A DNA stretch of 64,000 bases, taken from the NCBI RefSeq assembly GCF_017591435.1, contig NC_059304.1, forward strand, positions 29,814,201 to 29,878,200, read 5' to 3'. Position numbers and translations under genes: made by a program. The notes below the pieces were generated by a model that made no database searches, was not told where the DNA came from, and saw only the letters and a program-made list of their open reading frames with translations. The stretch's first letter is position 1. Every line of letters starts with the position of its first letter. The stretch is from Portunus trituberculatus (lineage: Eukaryota > Arthropoda > Malacostraca > Decapoda > Portunidae). This document shows positions 12,681 through 22,639 of this stretch, in pieces.

Positions 12681-12729
12681 TCTCATTTGTTGCCTCGGTG
12701 ATGTCAGTTTAAATATTGTGAAGTGAAAT
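12681..12729. repeat. DIRS inverted terminal repeat, right
   Basis: 49 bp ending TTGTGAAGTGAAAT, the inverted partner of 8683-8731 (48 of 49 positions match). Confidence 0.95.
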
Positions 12730-12732
12730 CAT

Positions 12733-14160
12733 ATTCAATACTTTATCAGATGAGGTACCATCTAGGGCAGTCAAGTACTGTGTAGAACAGCTAGCACCAG
12801 TACTGACACAGCTGCTCCAGGACTACATTGCCCAGGGACAAGTGTCTAAAACATGAAAGCTGACCCAAATTAAATCCATTGGCAAAATTCCCTTCCTCAA
12901 ACAATTTTTAACAATTTCAGACCCATTGCTCTTACATCTAATATCATGAAATGCTTGGAAAATATTGTTAGAAATCTTTTATATTATGAAAAAGAAAATT
13001 TAAGAGATCAAAAGCAGTTTTCTTTCTGTAAGTGTCCAAGATGCAAGCTTAACTTTTATGAATGACATTAGCAAATAACTAAATAAAAGAAATTCATTAA
13101 CAAGAATTTTAATCATAGATTTCAGTTCAGCTTTCAACACCATGCAACCCATACATTTGAAGAAGCTGCTGGAGATTAAACAATAACCTTTTAAACATGA
13201 ATTTTTAGTTTTTTAAACAAAAAGCCTCAATACACCAAAATCAATAATGAATTATCCAACAAAATTGCTACCAACACTGGTGTGCATCAGAGGTATGTAA
13301 TGTCTCAAATATTATTTGGTCTGTTATATAAATGATTATAAGAGTATCTTTGACAACTGTATCATAAGCAAATAAGCTGATGATACAGTAGTTATTGGAA
13401 TGATGGTGGATGATGACTACAGAAATTATGTAAGTGAGGTAAACAAATTCTTTGACTGGTGTAAAGAAAATGATCTAATTTAGTTTTGAATGTAAAGAAA
13501 ACCAAGGAAATGTTAATATATTTTAGAAAAAAAATTTTGATTTTCCAAATATCAATCAGTATTGATGGGGAGGTCTGTGGAGTCTGTAAATTATACAAAT
13601 ACCTCAGGATTGTAGTCAATAATGACCTCAAAGGGAATGTAAATAAAAATCTAGTCACAAGAAAATGCAACCAAAGACTTGACTTTGTGAGAATTTTGAA
13701 TAACATTCATGCAGAAAATAATAATCTTGTTTTATAAATCCATCTTAGAGTCTACTTTATAGTTTTCATTCACTATCTGGTACAAGGAATTAAGCTCAAC
13801 AGACAAAAATAAGTTAAAGGAAATTGTTAGAAAGGTTAAAAAGTTAAGAACAGAAGTAAAAAACAGATATGCTACATCAAGGCCACATTAAAACAAGTGG
13901 AAAAAATAATACAGGACCAAACAAACATTCTAAATCATTACTTTACATTTGTAATTTCAAGAAGAAGGCTGGCACTATCCATGAACAGAACAGTGAATGC
14001 ATACTCAAATGCACCTTACCAAAAGGCACCTTTGACAATGGCAGGCCAAAAGTGCCTTTCCACTATTTTAGATTCCCATACTCAAAATTTTGAGCATCGC
14101 GTATGCTGGATCAAAAGATGCCTTTATACTAATATTCCTCTATTAGGACTTGACTTTTAA
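12733..14160 (+). pseudogene. Rex1-like LINE reverse transcriptase, heavily decayed
   Basis: Broken plus-strand frames give a degenerate RT. Recognisable are SRAVKYCVEQLAPVLTQLL (from about 12759), FRPIALTSNIMKCLENIV (about 12920), ILIIDFSSAFNTMQP (about 13108, catalytic Asp region), ANKLMIQ at the position of the FADDT box (catalytic residues lost), then NVKKTKEMLIYFRKK (13487 onward), a YKYLRIVVNNDLKGN segment and a C-terminal tail to about 14158. This order and the LNVKKTKEM-like motif resemble Rex1/Babar-type CR1-group elements. Many stops and indels show it is old. Its first recognisable codons begin immediately after the DIRS terminal repeat, yet the upstream part of the domain is not found on the DIRS element's other side. 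Confidence 0.7.
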
Positions 14161-14329
14161 CATGCTTGCTAATCACAATGGCCATGAGAAGCTATGTCTT
14201 GGAATTATAAGCCAATCACAAAGTAGCATTATCAACTCGCTGCACAGGGATAAACACATACTGTAATAAGAGTTACTGGCCCAATGTCTACACAGTTACT
14301 GTTTGTTGGGGAATTTATATCTTTTACTA
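14161..14329. other. Short spacer with no feature
   Basis: AT-rich sequence without coding or repeat signal that I can support. Confidence 0.6.
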
Positions 14330-14606
14330 TAGTCCATTCATCCAAAGAATCCAGGCCGAAACCGCTAGTTCGGTTGGCAACCCTGCCCATCCCCACTGCC
14401 ACTAAACCTTCCCGACACTTAAATTTTCTTCAAGTACATTTATTTTTCTTCACTTAACTCAATAGATATACAAGTTTATAGCTTGAAGAAAAATAATTGT
14501 ACTTGAAGAAAATTTAAGTGTCGAGAAGGTTTAGTGGCGGCAGGGGTAGGCAGGGCTGCCAACCGAACTAGCAGTTTCGGCCTGAATTCTTTGGATGAAC
14601 GGACTT
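14330..14606. mobile_element. Foldback MITE with ~130-bp arms
   Basis: Left arm (about 14330-14460) and right arm (about 14477-14606) are inverted copies, matching over GTCCATTCATCCAAAGAAT, GGCCGAAACCGCTAGTTCGG, CACTAAACCTTC and GACACTTAAATTTTCTTC with roughly one mismatch per ten bases. Only about 16 bases of loop separate them. There is no coding capacity and no secure target duplication. The almost complete palindrome suits a foldback or MITE-type DNA element of unknown superfamily. Confidence 0.85.
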
Positions 14607-14771
14607 TAGGTATGGCATACCATGGGGATTAGCCGGCAAAGAAGAGGAAGCAGCCAAGCTTTACGGAAGATGAATTATTGGTGTCAATAATGAAGTGACA
14701 AAGGGAAAAAAATGTTATTTGTGGCTTTTCCTCTTGTAACATTCCAAGGACTTAATTTGCTCTTCTGGCCA
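14607..14771 (+). other. Unassigned stretch with a short Myb/SANT-like peptide
   Basis: The frame at about 14650-14697 reads KRKQPSFTEDELLVSIMK before a TGA. This resembles the start of Myb/SANT-like domains of some DNA-transposon accessory proteins and zeste-like regulators, but only about 18 residues are present, so the resemblance may be chance. Confidence 0.2.
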
Positions 14772-15198
14772 TGCTCTTGAATCTTCCGAGTTTTTCACTC
14801 AACAATCACTGTATAACTAAATTCATCTGTGCTGTCTGTCTCTCCCATGACTCTTCTGACTATTGTACTGTAGTAAATTCTTTGACTATCTAACTTCCAA
14901 AGTGTAACACATTCTTTCCCTCTACCCTTTTGCAGAGATTTCCATTCTTGCAGATTTCAATGTTCACCACACACTTTGGCTTTCTTCTTCCCTCACTGAC
15001 CATCTTGGTGAACTAGCCTTCACCTTTGCTATACTCCATGACCTAGAGCAACTGGTGCAACACCCTACTCGTATTCCTGACCTTGATTTCTTCCTCACCT
15101 CTAATCCTGTTTATGCTGTCACCTTTTCATCTCTGTTAGGCTCCTCTGATCACAATCTCATTTCTGTATCTTGTCCTATTTCTCCAATCACCCAAAGT
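14772..15198 (+). pseudogene. LINE-C endonuclease fragment
   Basis: Plus-strand fragment homologous to the endonuclease of the LINE-C copy at 42265-44954 (which lies on the opposite strand). Readable pieces are EISILADFNVHHTLWLSSS, FAILHDLEQLVQHPTRIP, LDFFLTSNPVYAVTFSS and LGSSDHNLISVSCPISP, covering the GDFN-equivalent (here ADFN), the LDxxLT strand and the catalytic SDH motif. Residues between RIPD and LDFF are missing compared with the other copy, and the upstream portion is frameshifted. The right end is cut at 15198 by the (GGAT)n tail of the LINE-B copy that follows. The fragment cannot act as a nuclease. Confidence 0.8.
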
Positions 15199-15400
15199 GG
15201 AGGATGGATGGATGGATTTTATTTTAGGCGCCACAACACCTAAGGTCATATAGCACCACTGCAGTATCTTAATTAATACTATGTAGTTTATAAAAAACTA
15301 AAAGCAATTAAAAAAACAATAAAATTAAAGGTAACTAAAAAACTAAATACAATAGAATTAAATAAAACATTAAAATACATATGATAAAATGAAATAAAAT

Positions 15401-15660
15401 TCACAAATTGGGGAGAAGGCCAGCTTCTTCCAAAAATCTAAAAACGTCATGGCCTTGGGCCAGGCATGCTGGTCCAAGGACCTTTGAGAGATAATAGACA
15501 CCGCTATCTCTACCGTGACACCGGTAGAGGTAGCGGTGTCTAAAGTCAGTCAAACTAGGGCACTCGACAAGCAGGTGCCGCACCGTAAGTGGCGCCAGTC
15601 AGTCATCACAGTAGGGTTGAGGGTCCCTGGTCAACAATTATCCCTGTGTAAGATACGTGT
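15401..15660 (-). pseudogene. LINE-B C-terminal region
   Basis: The frame reads RHLLVECPSLTDFRHRYLYR then CHGRDSGVYYLSKVLGPACL and AQGHDVFRFLEEAGLLPNL to a stop, the conserved C-terminal end of this LINE's ORF2. The H-x-L-L-V-E-C motif is a typical LINE C-terminal His/Cys element. The same peptide occurs in copy B at 19022-19237 with few differences. The nucleotide sequence within this region also folds into a strong hairpin (15496-15541). Confidence 0.75.
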
Positions 15661-15859
15661 GACTGATACGTAGCTGTGCTAACACAACCTGTGTTCGGCG
15701 GTCGCGGATATGGGTGTATGTTCAGTCATGGTGAACGGAAGTGGTGATTTCTCCCATTTTCAATTTTCAAGGTGGCAAGCCCCGTTTGCCACCTCCTCTG
15801 CCATCTTGCAATAATCGCCAGGCGAATGTACTGGAATACATCTCAAAATGGGACAGGGG

Positions 15860-16425
15860 CAGAGGGTGAAACATGACATGCTGCTTCTTTAGCAAGGCGA
15901 TCTGCATGTTCGTTCCCGGGAACACCAACGTGACCAGGGACCCACCAGAACTCAACATGATATCCTTTTCTCATAAGCAGATATAGCCACTCCAAAGCTG
16001 ATAAAACCAATGGGTTAAGGGAAATAATGGAGGAGAGAGCAGTAAGAGCACTACGAGAATCACAAAAAATTGTAAGAGTAGAAACCAGGAGAGTGAAAAA
16101 TGATCTGTAAAGCTAGAAGTATGGCAGACAGCTCTACAGTAAAGACAGATGCCACTGAAGGAAGGCTGCCAGTCCGGTAGAAGGAGGGAAAAACCACACT
16201 TAACCCAACACCTGCATCGGACTTGGAACCATCAGTAAAGACAGGGATGGGATGAGAATGTGTAGAATAGTGTTCTAAAAACCGTATATGGGACAGAGCT
16301 GGCAGAAGACCCGTCTTGCCATCCATGGCAGGAGGGCATAATGATACAGTGGGAAGCTGCCAATAACCAACTCGTGGGAATCGGAAAGAATAAACAGGAG
16401 TGGGGTCGATAGGTAAGTCCGTCAT
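15860..16425 (-). pseudogene. LINE-B RNase H domain
   Basis: Minus-strand frame 16060-16425 carries VFTDGSKSDAGVGLSVVFP (first catalytic Asp, about 16229-16243) and VFTVELSAILLALQIIF (catalytic Glu). After a frame change the final motif FWWVPGHVGVPGNEHADRL (about 15890-15952) supplies the last His and Asp. The domain would remove RNA from the RNA-DNA hybrid during reverse transcription. Upstream the same frame family continues into the RT thumb and connection region. Stops and at least one frameshift disable it. Confidence 0.8.
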
Positions 16426-16774
16426 GAGATTGGCGATACGAAGGCCAAAAGGTTTAGGGAGACTAGGTCAAGTGACATATGCCTGCGAACGCGAGTCCCG
16501 CAATATTGACATACAAGGGACAGAATCAGGAAGACAGTGGGTGCGAAACCAACACCGTAGCATTGAAGACTGGCGCCGAAGGTTGAACGGGCAGAAACCA
16601 GCATCCACTAGATGTCTGAAATGCACCCGTAGCCAAGCTGACTCCAGCATGATGCACAGAGTCTAGCACACGTAGCCGTGCCTCCGTTGCAGAGGAGTAG
16701 ATCTCACAACCGTATTCCAGCTTGGCAAGGATAAGTATTCGGTGAAGAAGCAGCAGAGTGTCCCTGTCCGCACC

Positions 16775-17707
16775 TCAAGAGGTGTGACTTAAAACCCGAA
16801 GAAGGGATAGTGCCGTTCTGCAAGACACCTTAAGAGAACTGAAATGGGGAACCCAAGTAAGACGGTTGTCAAAAACGAGGCCAAGATATTGAGTCGCCTC
16901 CACACATGAGAGGCGTCTATTGGCTAAATATAAATCAGGATCTGGATGGATGCCACGGTCGCTACAAAAATGTATGGCTACGGTCTTCGAGGTGGAAAAA
17001 AGAAAACCATTTATGTTGGTCCAACGGAACACCCTATTGATCGCCAGTTGGAGCTTGCTCTCAATCAGAGACATTCTAGCAGCCAAAAAAGAGATGCATA
17101 AGTCGTCCACATATAAGGAGCTGTGAATGCCATCCGTGAGAGTATCTATAACACCATTTACAGTGACTGCGAATAGTGTAACACTAAGAATACAAGGAGG
17201 ACGAGGGTCAGGCTGCACTGCACTTTTTGACACAGTTGGTCCATGAGGGATGGCTGTGATAAAATCATCGGACGACTCCATGCTAAGACCATCCTCATCA
17301 CAAGAAGCCTGATCTGAGACAGAGGGTGTCACAGAAGGCTGAACAGAAACCATTGGAGCTACCATTGCAGAGTGGTCCCTGGAGGACTCACGATCATGTG
17401 CACCAGGAGAAACCTTAGATTGCTTTGGCTGAGCTAAATCTATCGACTCCGCAGAGCCGCGGTGCCGCTTGGTCAGGCCCTTCAAAGGCTTAGGTGATAC
17501 AGGAGGGAAATGGACATCCACTACATGGGTCACCTTGGTCAAGTCCGGATTATTCCCGCCACATCTTTCAGATGACTCAGCTGAGTCATCAGACAAAAGG
17601 GCAAACTTATTAGCCAAATGAACAGGACCACCAGCCCCAACAGAGCGAGAGGTAGCAGAAGGAGTTGTCTTCGGACCCGCAGACTCAGCTGATGAGCGTG
17701 TGGCCAA
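16775..17707 (-). CDS. Chimeric LINE-B ORF: ORF1 C-terminus fused in frame to RT
   Basis: An uninterrupted 310-residue frame. Residues 1 to about 165 are low-complexity ORF1 sequence (Ser/Pro/Asp rich, with KRHRGSAESIDLAQPKQSK). From about residue 172 the sequence is RT: CILSVTLFAVTVNGV, the active-site SSLYVDDL at residues 197-203 (about 17102-17113), FSTSKTVAIHFC, and ATQYLGLVFDNRLTWVPHF up to a TGA. The rest of ORF1, the endonuclease and the fingers and palm N-terminus of RT are missing, so a deletion of a few kilobases joined the two parts without losing frame. It is probably a deletion product with no function, although the open frame could be translated. Confidence 0.75.
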   Translation of the reverse strand: MATRSSAESAGPKTTPSATSRSVGAGGPVHLANKFALLSDDSAESSERCGGNNPDLTKVTHVVDVHFPPVSPKPLKGLTKRHRGSAESIDLAQPKQSKVSPGAHDRESSRDHSAMVAPMVSVQPSVTPSVSDQASCDEDGLSMESSDDFITAIPHGPTVSKSAVQPDPRPPCILSVTLFAVTVNGVIDTLTDGIHSSLYVDDLCISFLAARMSLIESKLQLAINRVFRWTNINGFLFSTSKTVAIHFCSDRGIHPDPDLYLANRRLSCVEATQYLGLVFDNRLTWVPHFSSLKVSCRTALSLLRVLSHTS

Positions 17708-18884
17708 TGAAGCATAGGATGTCGCACCAGTACCGTCCTTCTGGCGGTAAAGAAGTTCACAGCGGGCGCTACCAAGGCTGATGAACTGACTATTAGTGAG
17801 CTATAGAATATCCTGCTCGAGGCGATACCTCGGGCATTGCCTGGAACGTACATACCTGGTGAGCATCGCGGCAATGGAAACAATAAGCAGCAGCATTACA
17901 ATGCTCCTCAGAATGTGAGTCTAATGCTGAGCAATTACCATGACCGTACCTGTAGCATGAGAAACACTGAAGAGGGCGGGAAATAAAACGTCTCACCCTA
18001 AGATTGGTGGGACCAATATGAACACAGTCTGGGAGGGTGGAACCAAAGAAGGTGAGAAGGACCATGTTGGAGGAATTCCTCATCTTAGTCACCTTATGGA
18101 CAGAGCTAGGGCACATAGTTAGTATTTCCTCCTCAGGAAATTCATAAAGATCCTGACTGTAAACACAACCTTTACTATAATTAAAGGTGGGATGAGCCTT
18201 CACGGTCTCAAACATGCTGTCAGTAGGGCATGGGAGATGTTGCAACATCCTCGCCTGCGTAATATCTTTAGCCCGCACGAGCACCCCTTACCGTACTTCT
18301 TCAGATTTCCCTCAGGAATCGTGCCGATCTCTTTGGCCAGGTACCGGGAGGCATGGATGAAATTCCCATGCCCATTTCTGTAGTACGCCACAAACCAACG
18401 TGGAGGCGGGATCTGGCGGACTTCTGGAACTGAATTCTCTAAATAGTTGTCAAAAACATTTGTCCATGTCACTCTGAAACATTACGTGAGTGAAGTTTTG
18501 CCGTAAAGCCAGAGCCGGCAAGGGGCAGAGATGCTACATGTTCAAAAGCCAAACGGGCTTCATCACATGACAGAAACGTCACATAGCAGCGGTTAGATGG
18601 AAAGTCCTTATCATAAACAAGTCGAATGCGAAGAACCGTGCCATACACCTTGAGAAGGGAGTGCAAGGCGTGATAAGAAAAGATGGATTAACATTTACCA
18701 TCAAAATGGAGTCCAAACCAGCAGAGATGCATCCCTAAGAAGAACTCCTAGAACAGGAGACTGCTGTGAGAGGCCCTTGTGGAGGGGAATCCTTCTCTCT
18801 ACTCAGACCTGAAGATGACGTCTCGCTGGCCAGGTCAGCCACCTCACGAGAACCTGATAATTTTTTGTGTTTTCCCATAAGCAT
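17708..18884 (-). pseudogene. LINE-B ORF1 (RRM-like, pre-C2HC and zinc knuckle)
   Basis: Frameshifted ORF1 reading from MLMGKHKKLSGSREVADLAS (start about 18884). An RRM-like segment follows (KVYGTVLRIRLVYDKDFPSN, CYVTFLSCDEARLAFEHV; 18469-18666). Next comes a pre-C2HC-type region (RWFVAYYRNGHGNFIHASRY; LVRAKDITQARMLQHL) and zinc-knuckle cysteines in QCFSCYRYGHGNC and AAYCFHCRDAHQVC (about 17850-17970). ORF1 proteins of this kind bind element RNA to form the retrotransposition particle. Breaks occur near 18470, 18290 and 17850. The downstream part continues into the chimeric frame at 16775-17707. Confidence 0.75.
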
Positions 18885-18915
18885 ACAGTAAGACAAAATA
18901 TTAGCTCCAGGGGCA

Positions 18916-19582
18916 AGGGATGGATGGATGGATTTTAATTTTTGGCACCGCAACAACAATGGTCATATGGTGCCGCTACTATAAATGAATTGACACTAAC
19001 GTGTATATAAAAAAAAACTAATTAAAAGTGATTAAAAACAATACAATTAAAAAGGAGAAGGCCTGCTTCTCCCAAAAACCTAAAAACGTCATGGCCTTGG
19101 GCCAGGCACGCTGGTCCAAGGACCTGAGATAGGTGATAGATACCGCTATCTCCATCGCGGCACCGATAGAGGTAGCGGTGTCTTAGGTTAATCAAGGTTG
19201 GGCACTCCACTAGTAGATGCCGCACCATAAGTGGCACCAGGCAGTCATCACAGTAAGGTTGAGGGTCCCTGGTCAGTAGGTACTTTTGTGTAAGGTACGG
19301 GTGACCTATTCACAGTCTCACCAGTAAAGTCTGTGCACGGTGGTCCCGAACATGGGTGTATGTCCAGTGAGGGATAGAGGAAGTAGTGATCTCTCCCATT
19401 TTCGAGGTGGCGACCCCCGTTAGCCACCTCCTCTGCCAAACTGCAGCAACTGCCAAACGAATAAAATTAAGTACATCTCGAAACGGAACAGGGGCAGGAG
19501 AGGGAGCGCTACTTGCTGCCTCTTTAGCCAGGTGATCTGAGTGTTCATTCCCGGGAACATCTACGTGACCAGGGACCCAACA
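18916..19582 (-). mobile_element. LINE-B copy B, 3' end running into a gap
   Basis: A second copy in the same orientation as copy A. The (GGAT)n tail starts at about 18918 and touches copy A's 5' end. It is followed (reading up the plus coordinates) by the same 3' UTR, the C-terminal peptide VRHLLVECPTLINLRHRYLY and GPACLAQGHDVFRFLGEAGLL (19022-19237), and an RNase H end with VPGNEHSDHLAKEAA near 19520-19560. The rest is lost in the gap at 19583. Confidence 0.85.
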
Positions 19583-20082
19583 NNNNNNNNNNNNNNNNNN
19601 NNNNNNNNNNNNNNNNNNNNNNNNNNNNNNNNNNNNNNNNNNNNNNNNNNNNNNNNNNNNNNNNNNNNNNNNNNNNNNNNNNNNNNNNNNNNNNNNNNNN
19701 NNNNNNNNNNNNNNNNNNNNNNNNNNNNNNNNNNNNNNNNNNNNNNNNNNNNNNNNNNNNNNNNNNNNNNNNNNNNNNNNNNNNNNNNNNNNNNNNNNNN
19801 NNNNNNNNNNNNNNNNNNNNNNNNNNNNNNNNNNNNNNNNNNNNNNNNNNNNNNNNNNNNNNNNNNNNNNNNNNNNNNNNNNNNNNNNNNNNNNNNNNNN
19901 NNNNNNNNNNNNNNNNNNNNNNNNNNNNNNNNNNNNNNNNNNNNNNNNNNNNNNNNNNNNNNNNNNNNNNNNNNNNNNNNNNNNNNNNNNNNNNNNNNNN
20001 NNNNNNNNNNNNNNNNNNNNNNNNNNNNNNNNNNNNNNNNNNNNNNNNNNNNNNNNNNNNNNNNNNNNNNNNNNNNNNNNNN
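19583..20082. other. Assembly gap (500 N)
   Basis: Exactly 500 undetermined bases, left edge inside the RNase H region of LINE-B copy B. Confidence 0.99.
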
Positions 20083-20255
20083 AAAGGATTGGGATGGTGA
20101 GAGTGATTAGAATAAAGAATTGAGAGATAGAGTGTTAGAATATGATATGTATCATTTTTTTAAGCTCATAGAAAACCAGCAACCAACTATGGGCCACTGC
20201 ATTAGCAGAAAAGGCCCATGCCTTTCTTGGAAAGGCAAATCTTAAAAAAAAAAAA
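20083..20255. other. Short unassigned stretch ending in poly-A
   Basis: AT-rich sequence without a recognised feature, ending in a run of A (20244-20256) that passes into (AC)n. Confidence 0.5.
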
Positions 20256-20273
20256 ACACACACACACACACAC
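20256..20273. repeat. (AC)n immediately upstream of LINE-A copy 1
   Basis: Nine AC units, directly followed by CGTCACACGAGAGAG, the presumed 5' end of LINE-A. Confidence 0.95.
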
Positions 20274-20425
20274 GTCACACGAGAGAGACACGGTAGAGGA
20301 AGGACGCACTGGCACCGTTCCGACAAGCAGCTGATCTTCACTATATACCGGTTGTACAGTTTTTACAGTGGCCTGGGCAGGTAGTGTGGACTAATTTTTT
20401 TTTTCATGCAATCAATTATTAAGGA

Positions 20426-21474
20426 ATGATGAGTGAAAAAGAGATACCATCAAAATACAGACGTGAGAGTAGAGAAGGAATGAAAGCTGATGATGACTAT
20501 GCTGGTGAGGGAGAGCGTGTATTCGAAGGCTTCGATACGACGACTACTTCACTACTAAAAAGATTGAATATAAACTAGATAAAATGATAAAGGAGAAGAT
20601 GGAAATGAAAGTGATAAAGGAGAAGATGGAAATGAAAGTGAATGAAGAACAGGATAAAGAGTTTATAAAACTGAGAGAAAGGATAAAAAAAAGTGGAAGA
20701 AAACGAAGCTAGGCTAAGAGCGGAAAACGAAGAACTAAAAAAGGAAGTAGCTAACTACAAGAAGCAGATGGAAGAAGGACTCGGTAAAGCCGAGAAAGAA
20801 AAGGAGAAGCTGAAAGATCTAGTAAACAAGGAAGAGGAAAGAGTACAGAACGTGATTAAAAAAGAAGTACAAGCATGGAGAGTCCAAGATAAGAAAGATA
20901 AGGCTGATTTTCAGGAGGTGATTCAAGAACAACTTAAAGAAAAAGAAGAAAATATGACAAACAAAATGATAGGAGTCCTCAAGACAAAAGAAAATTTAGT
21001 TAGAGAAATTGCAGAAAAAAAAGTGTAGTCGTATTTGGAATAAAGAAAAATAAAATATAGACCAAAAAGAGAAAAAGAAGAAATGAAATCAGTCAAAGAC
21101 CTACTGAAGAATCTAATGACGAAGATAGGCAGAACTTGGAAGAGGAAGTAGAAGAAATAAACAGAATGGGACCATATCAAGAAGGAAAAACGAGACCAAT
21201 TAAAATATTACTAAAATCACAAGCAGCAACAGAAGAAATATTATATAGAACAACAAAACTTAGAGAAACAGAAGGCTGCAAGGATATCTATATAAAGAAA
21301 AATAGAAATGAGGAAGAAAGGAAGAGATACAATGAACTGGCAGCAGCAGTAAGGAAAAAAATAATGAAAGGTCAGAAGAGGAGAAGAAGGCATTTTTGGA
21401 GAATTCTAGGAGACAGGATAAGGAAATGGTATATAAACGAGAAGGAAGAGAAAAAGTGGAACAAGTTTAACTAA
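20426..21474 (+). pseudogene. LINE-A ORF1 region, coiled-coil protein
   Basis: The start MMSEKEIPSKYRRESREG at 20426 is followed by a frameshift near 20580 and a 27-bp tandem duplication (about 20588-20641). The frame 20693-21028 is a strongly charged heptad-type coiled coil (ENEELKKEVANYKKQMEEGL). After another break, 21136-21474 reads a globular C-terminal part with GPYQEGKTRPIKILLKSQAA and YIKKNRNEEERKRYNEL, resembling the RNA-binding C-terminal domain seen in several LINE ORF1 proteins. A single in-frame TAA separates it from the endonuclease start MMYTNIDGF at 21499. The region would bind LINE RNA. Confidence 0.7.
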
Positions 21475-21498
21475 AATGATAAAGGCAAGAGACTAAAA

Positions 21499-22210
21499 AT
21501 GATGTATACGAACATAGACGGGTTTTATCAAGTAAATTAGAATTAAGAGATTACATAAAGAAAGAAAATCCAGATATTGTATGCCTGGCTGAAACAAAAC
21601 TAAATGAGGCAATCAAAATAGACTTGGATAATAGGTATAATGTATGGAGAAGAGACAGAGTGGGTAAAGGAGGAGGAGGAGTCATGATAATGTTAAGGAA
21701 GGAGATAGTGATAAACCAAGTGGAATGTGGGAAGGAAAAGCAGAAGTATTGTATATTAAGATGCATATTAATAAAAAGAGTTAACAATCATTGTAACATA
21801 TGTGCCACCAAAACAAATTCATGGACCAATCAAGAATATAAAGACATGATAGATGACACAATAAGGAGTCTAATGAGAATCGTTAAAGAAAGGAGAAAAG
21901 TGATATTAGTAGGAGATTTCAACTGTAAAGAAGTGGACTGGGAAAATTATGAAAGTGGTATGGGGAAGAAGCCTGGGAGAAAGATTCTTGAACCTAATGA
22001 TAGACAATATGATGGACCAGAGAGTAAAGGAATGCACAAGATTCAGAGGAAACGACGAGCGGCGAGATTGGACCTAGTTTTTACAAGGGTATACAAATGA
22101 ATGATGATATAAGATATAAGTGCCCATTGGGAAAGAGTGACCATGCAATATTAGAAATAGATATAGAAGAGGAAAGGAAGATAGAGACGATTCATACAAA
22201 GGAGACCGAT
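21499..22210 (+). pseudogene. LINE-A endonuclease, copy 1
   Basis: Frame pieces show MMYTNIDGF, ENPDIVCLAETKLNE (catalytic Glu), NVWRRDRVGKGGGGVMIML, KVILVGDFNCKEVDWENYE (GDFN motif), LDLVFT (about 22069-22084) and SDHAILEIDIEE (catalytic Asp-His). All key motifs are present, but frameshifts near 21530, 21740 and 21980 break the domain. The enzyme nicks target DNA; given where copies sit, its preferred target here appears to be (AC)n-containing DNA, which is inference. Confidence 0.8.
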
Positions 22211-22639
22211 TAAATTACAGAAAGGCTGATATTGAGAATCTCAAGAACTATTTTAAAACGTAGACTGGGAGGAGATGGAAAACTCAGAGACAATGCAAGA
22301 GAAATATAACTTATTTTTGGAAATATACAAAACAGGAGTCAGGAATATGTCCCAAAATATAGACCTAAAGAAGAAGGAAAGAAAGATTGGTTTAATGCAA
22401 GGTGTGCTAGGGCAAAGGAGAAAAGAGATGGAGCATGGAAAAGGTGGAGGAGAAATAGAAATCCAGTAAATAAGGAAAACTTCAAGGCAGCGAGAAATGA
22501 ATATGTTAAGGTGAGGAAGGAAGAGGAAAAGAACTTGAAAAGACATTGTCGAAAAATGTAAGGAGCAACCAAAATTGTTCTATAGATTCATAAATGGAAA
22601 AATTAGGCAAAAAGAAACAATAGAAAGGTTAAAAGGAGA

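Larger units (their letters stand above)
8683..12729 (-). mobile_element. DIRS-like tyrosine-recombinase retrotransposon
   Basis: A ~4.05 kb element read on the minus strand. It has the DIRS order gag-like protein, RT-RNase H, tyrosine recombinase, and is bounded by inverted terminal repeats (8683-8731 and 12681-12729) rather than LTRs. DIRS elements integrate by a tyrosine recombinase acting on a circular intermediate and leave no target duplication, consistent with the flanks here. Only two single-base frameshifts are obvious in pol, so the copy looks fairly young, but the recombinase lacks its core. DIRS1-like elements are known to be widespread in decapods, which supports the host guess. 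Confidence 0.9.
15199..18915 (-). mobile_element. LINE-B (I/Nimb-like with RNase H), copy A, internally deleted
   Basis: Minus-strand LINE with ORF1 (RRM-like and zinc-knuckle regions), a fused RT portion, RT thumb, RNase H and a conserved C-terminus, followed by a 3' UTR and a (GGAT)n tail at 15202-15217 (ATCC repeats on the element strand). An RNase H domain after RT is characteristic of I-clade LINEs. The endonuclease and N-terminal half of RT are absent. The 5' end lies at about 18915, directly beside the tail of a second copy. Confidence 0.85.

Noticed and set aside
20135..20341. A 68-residue minus-strand frame with a hydrophobic segment
   Set aside because: It crosses the (AC)n tract and the LINE-A 5' UTR and has no support from motifs or neighbours.
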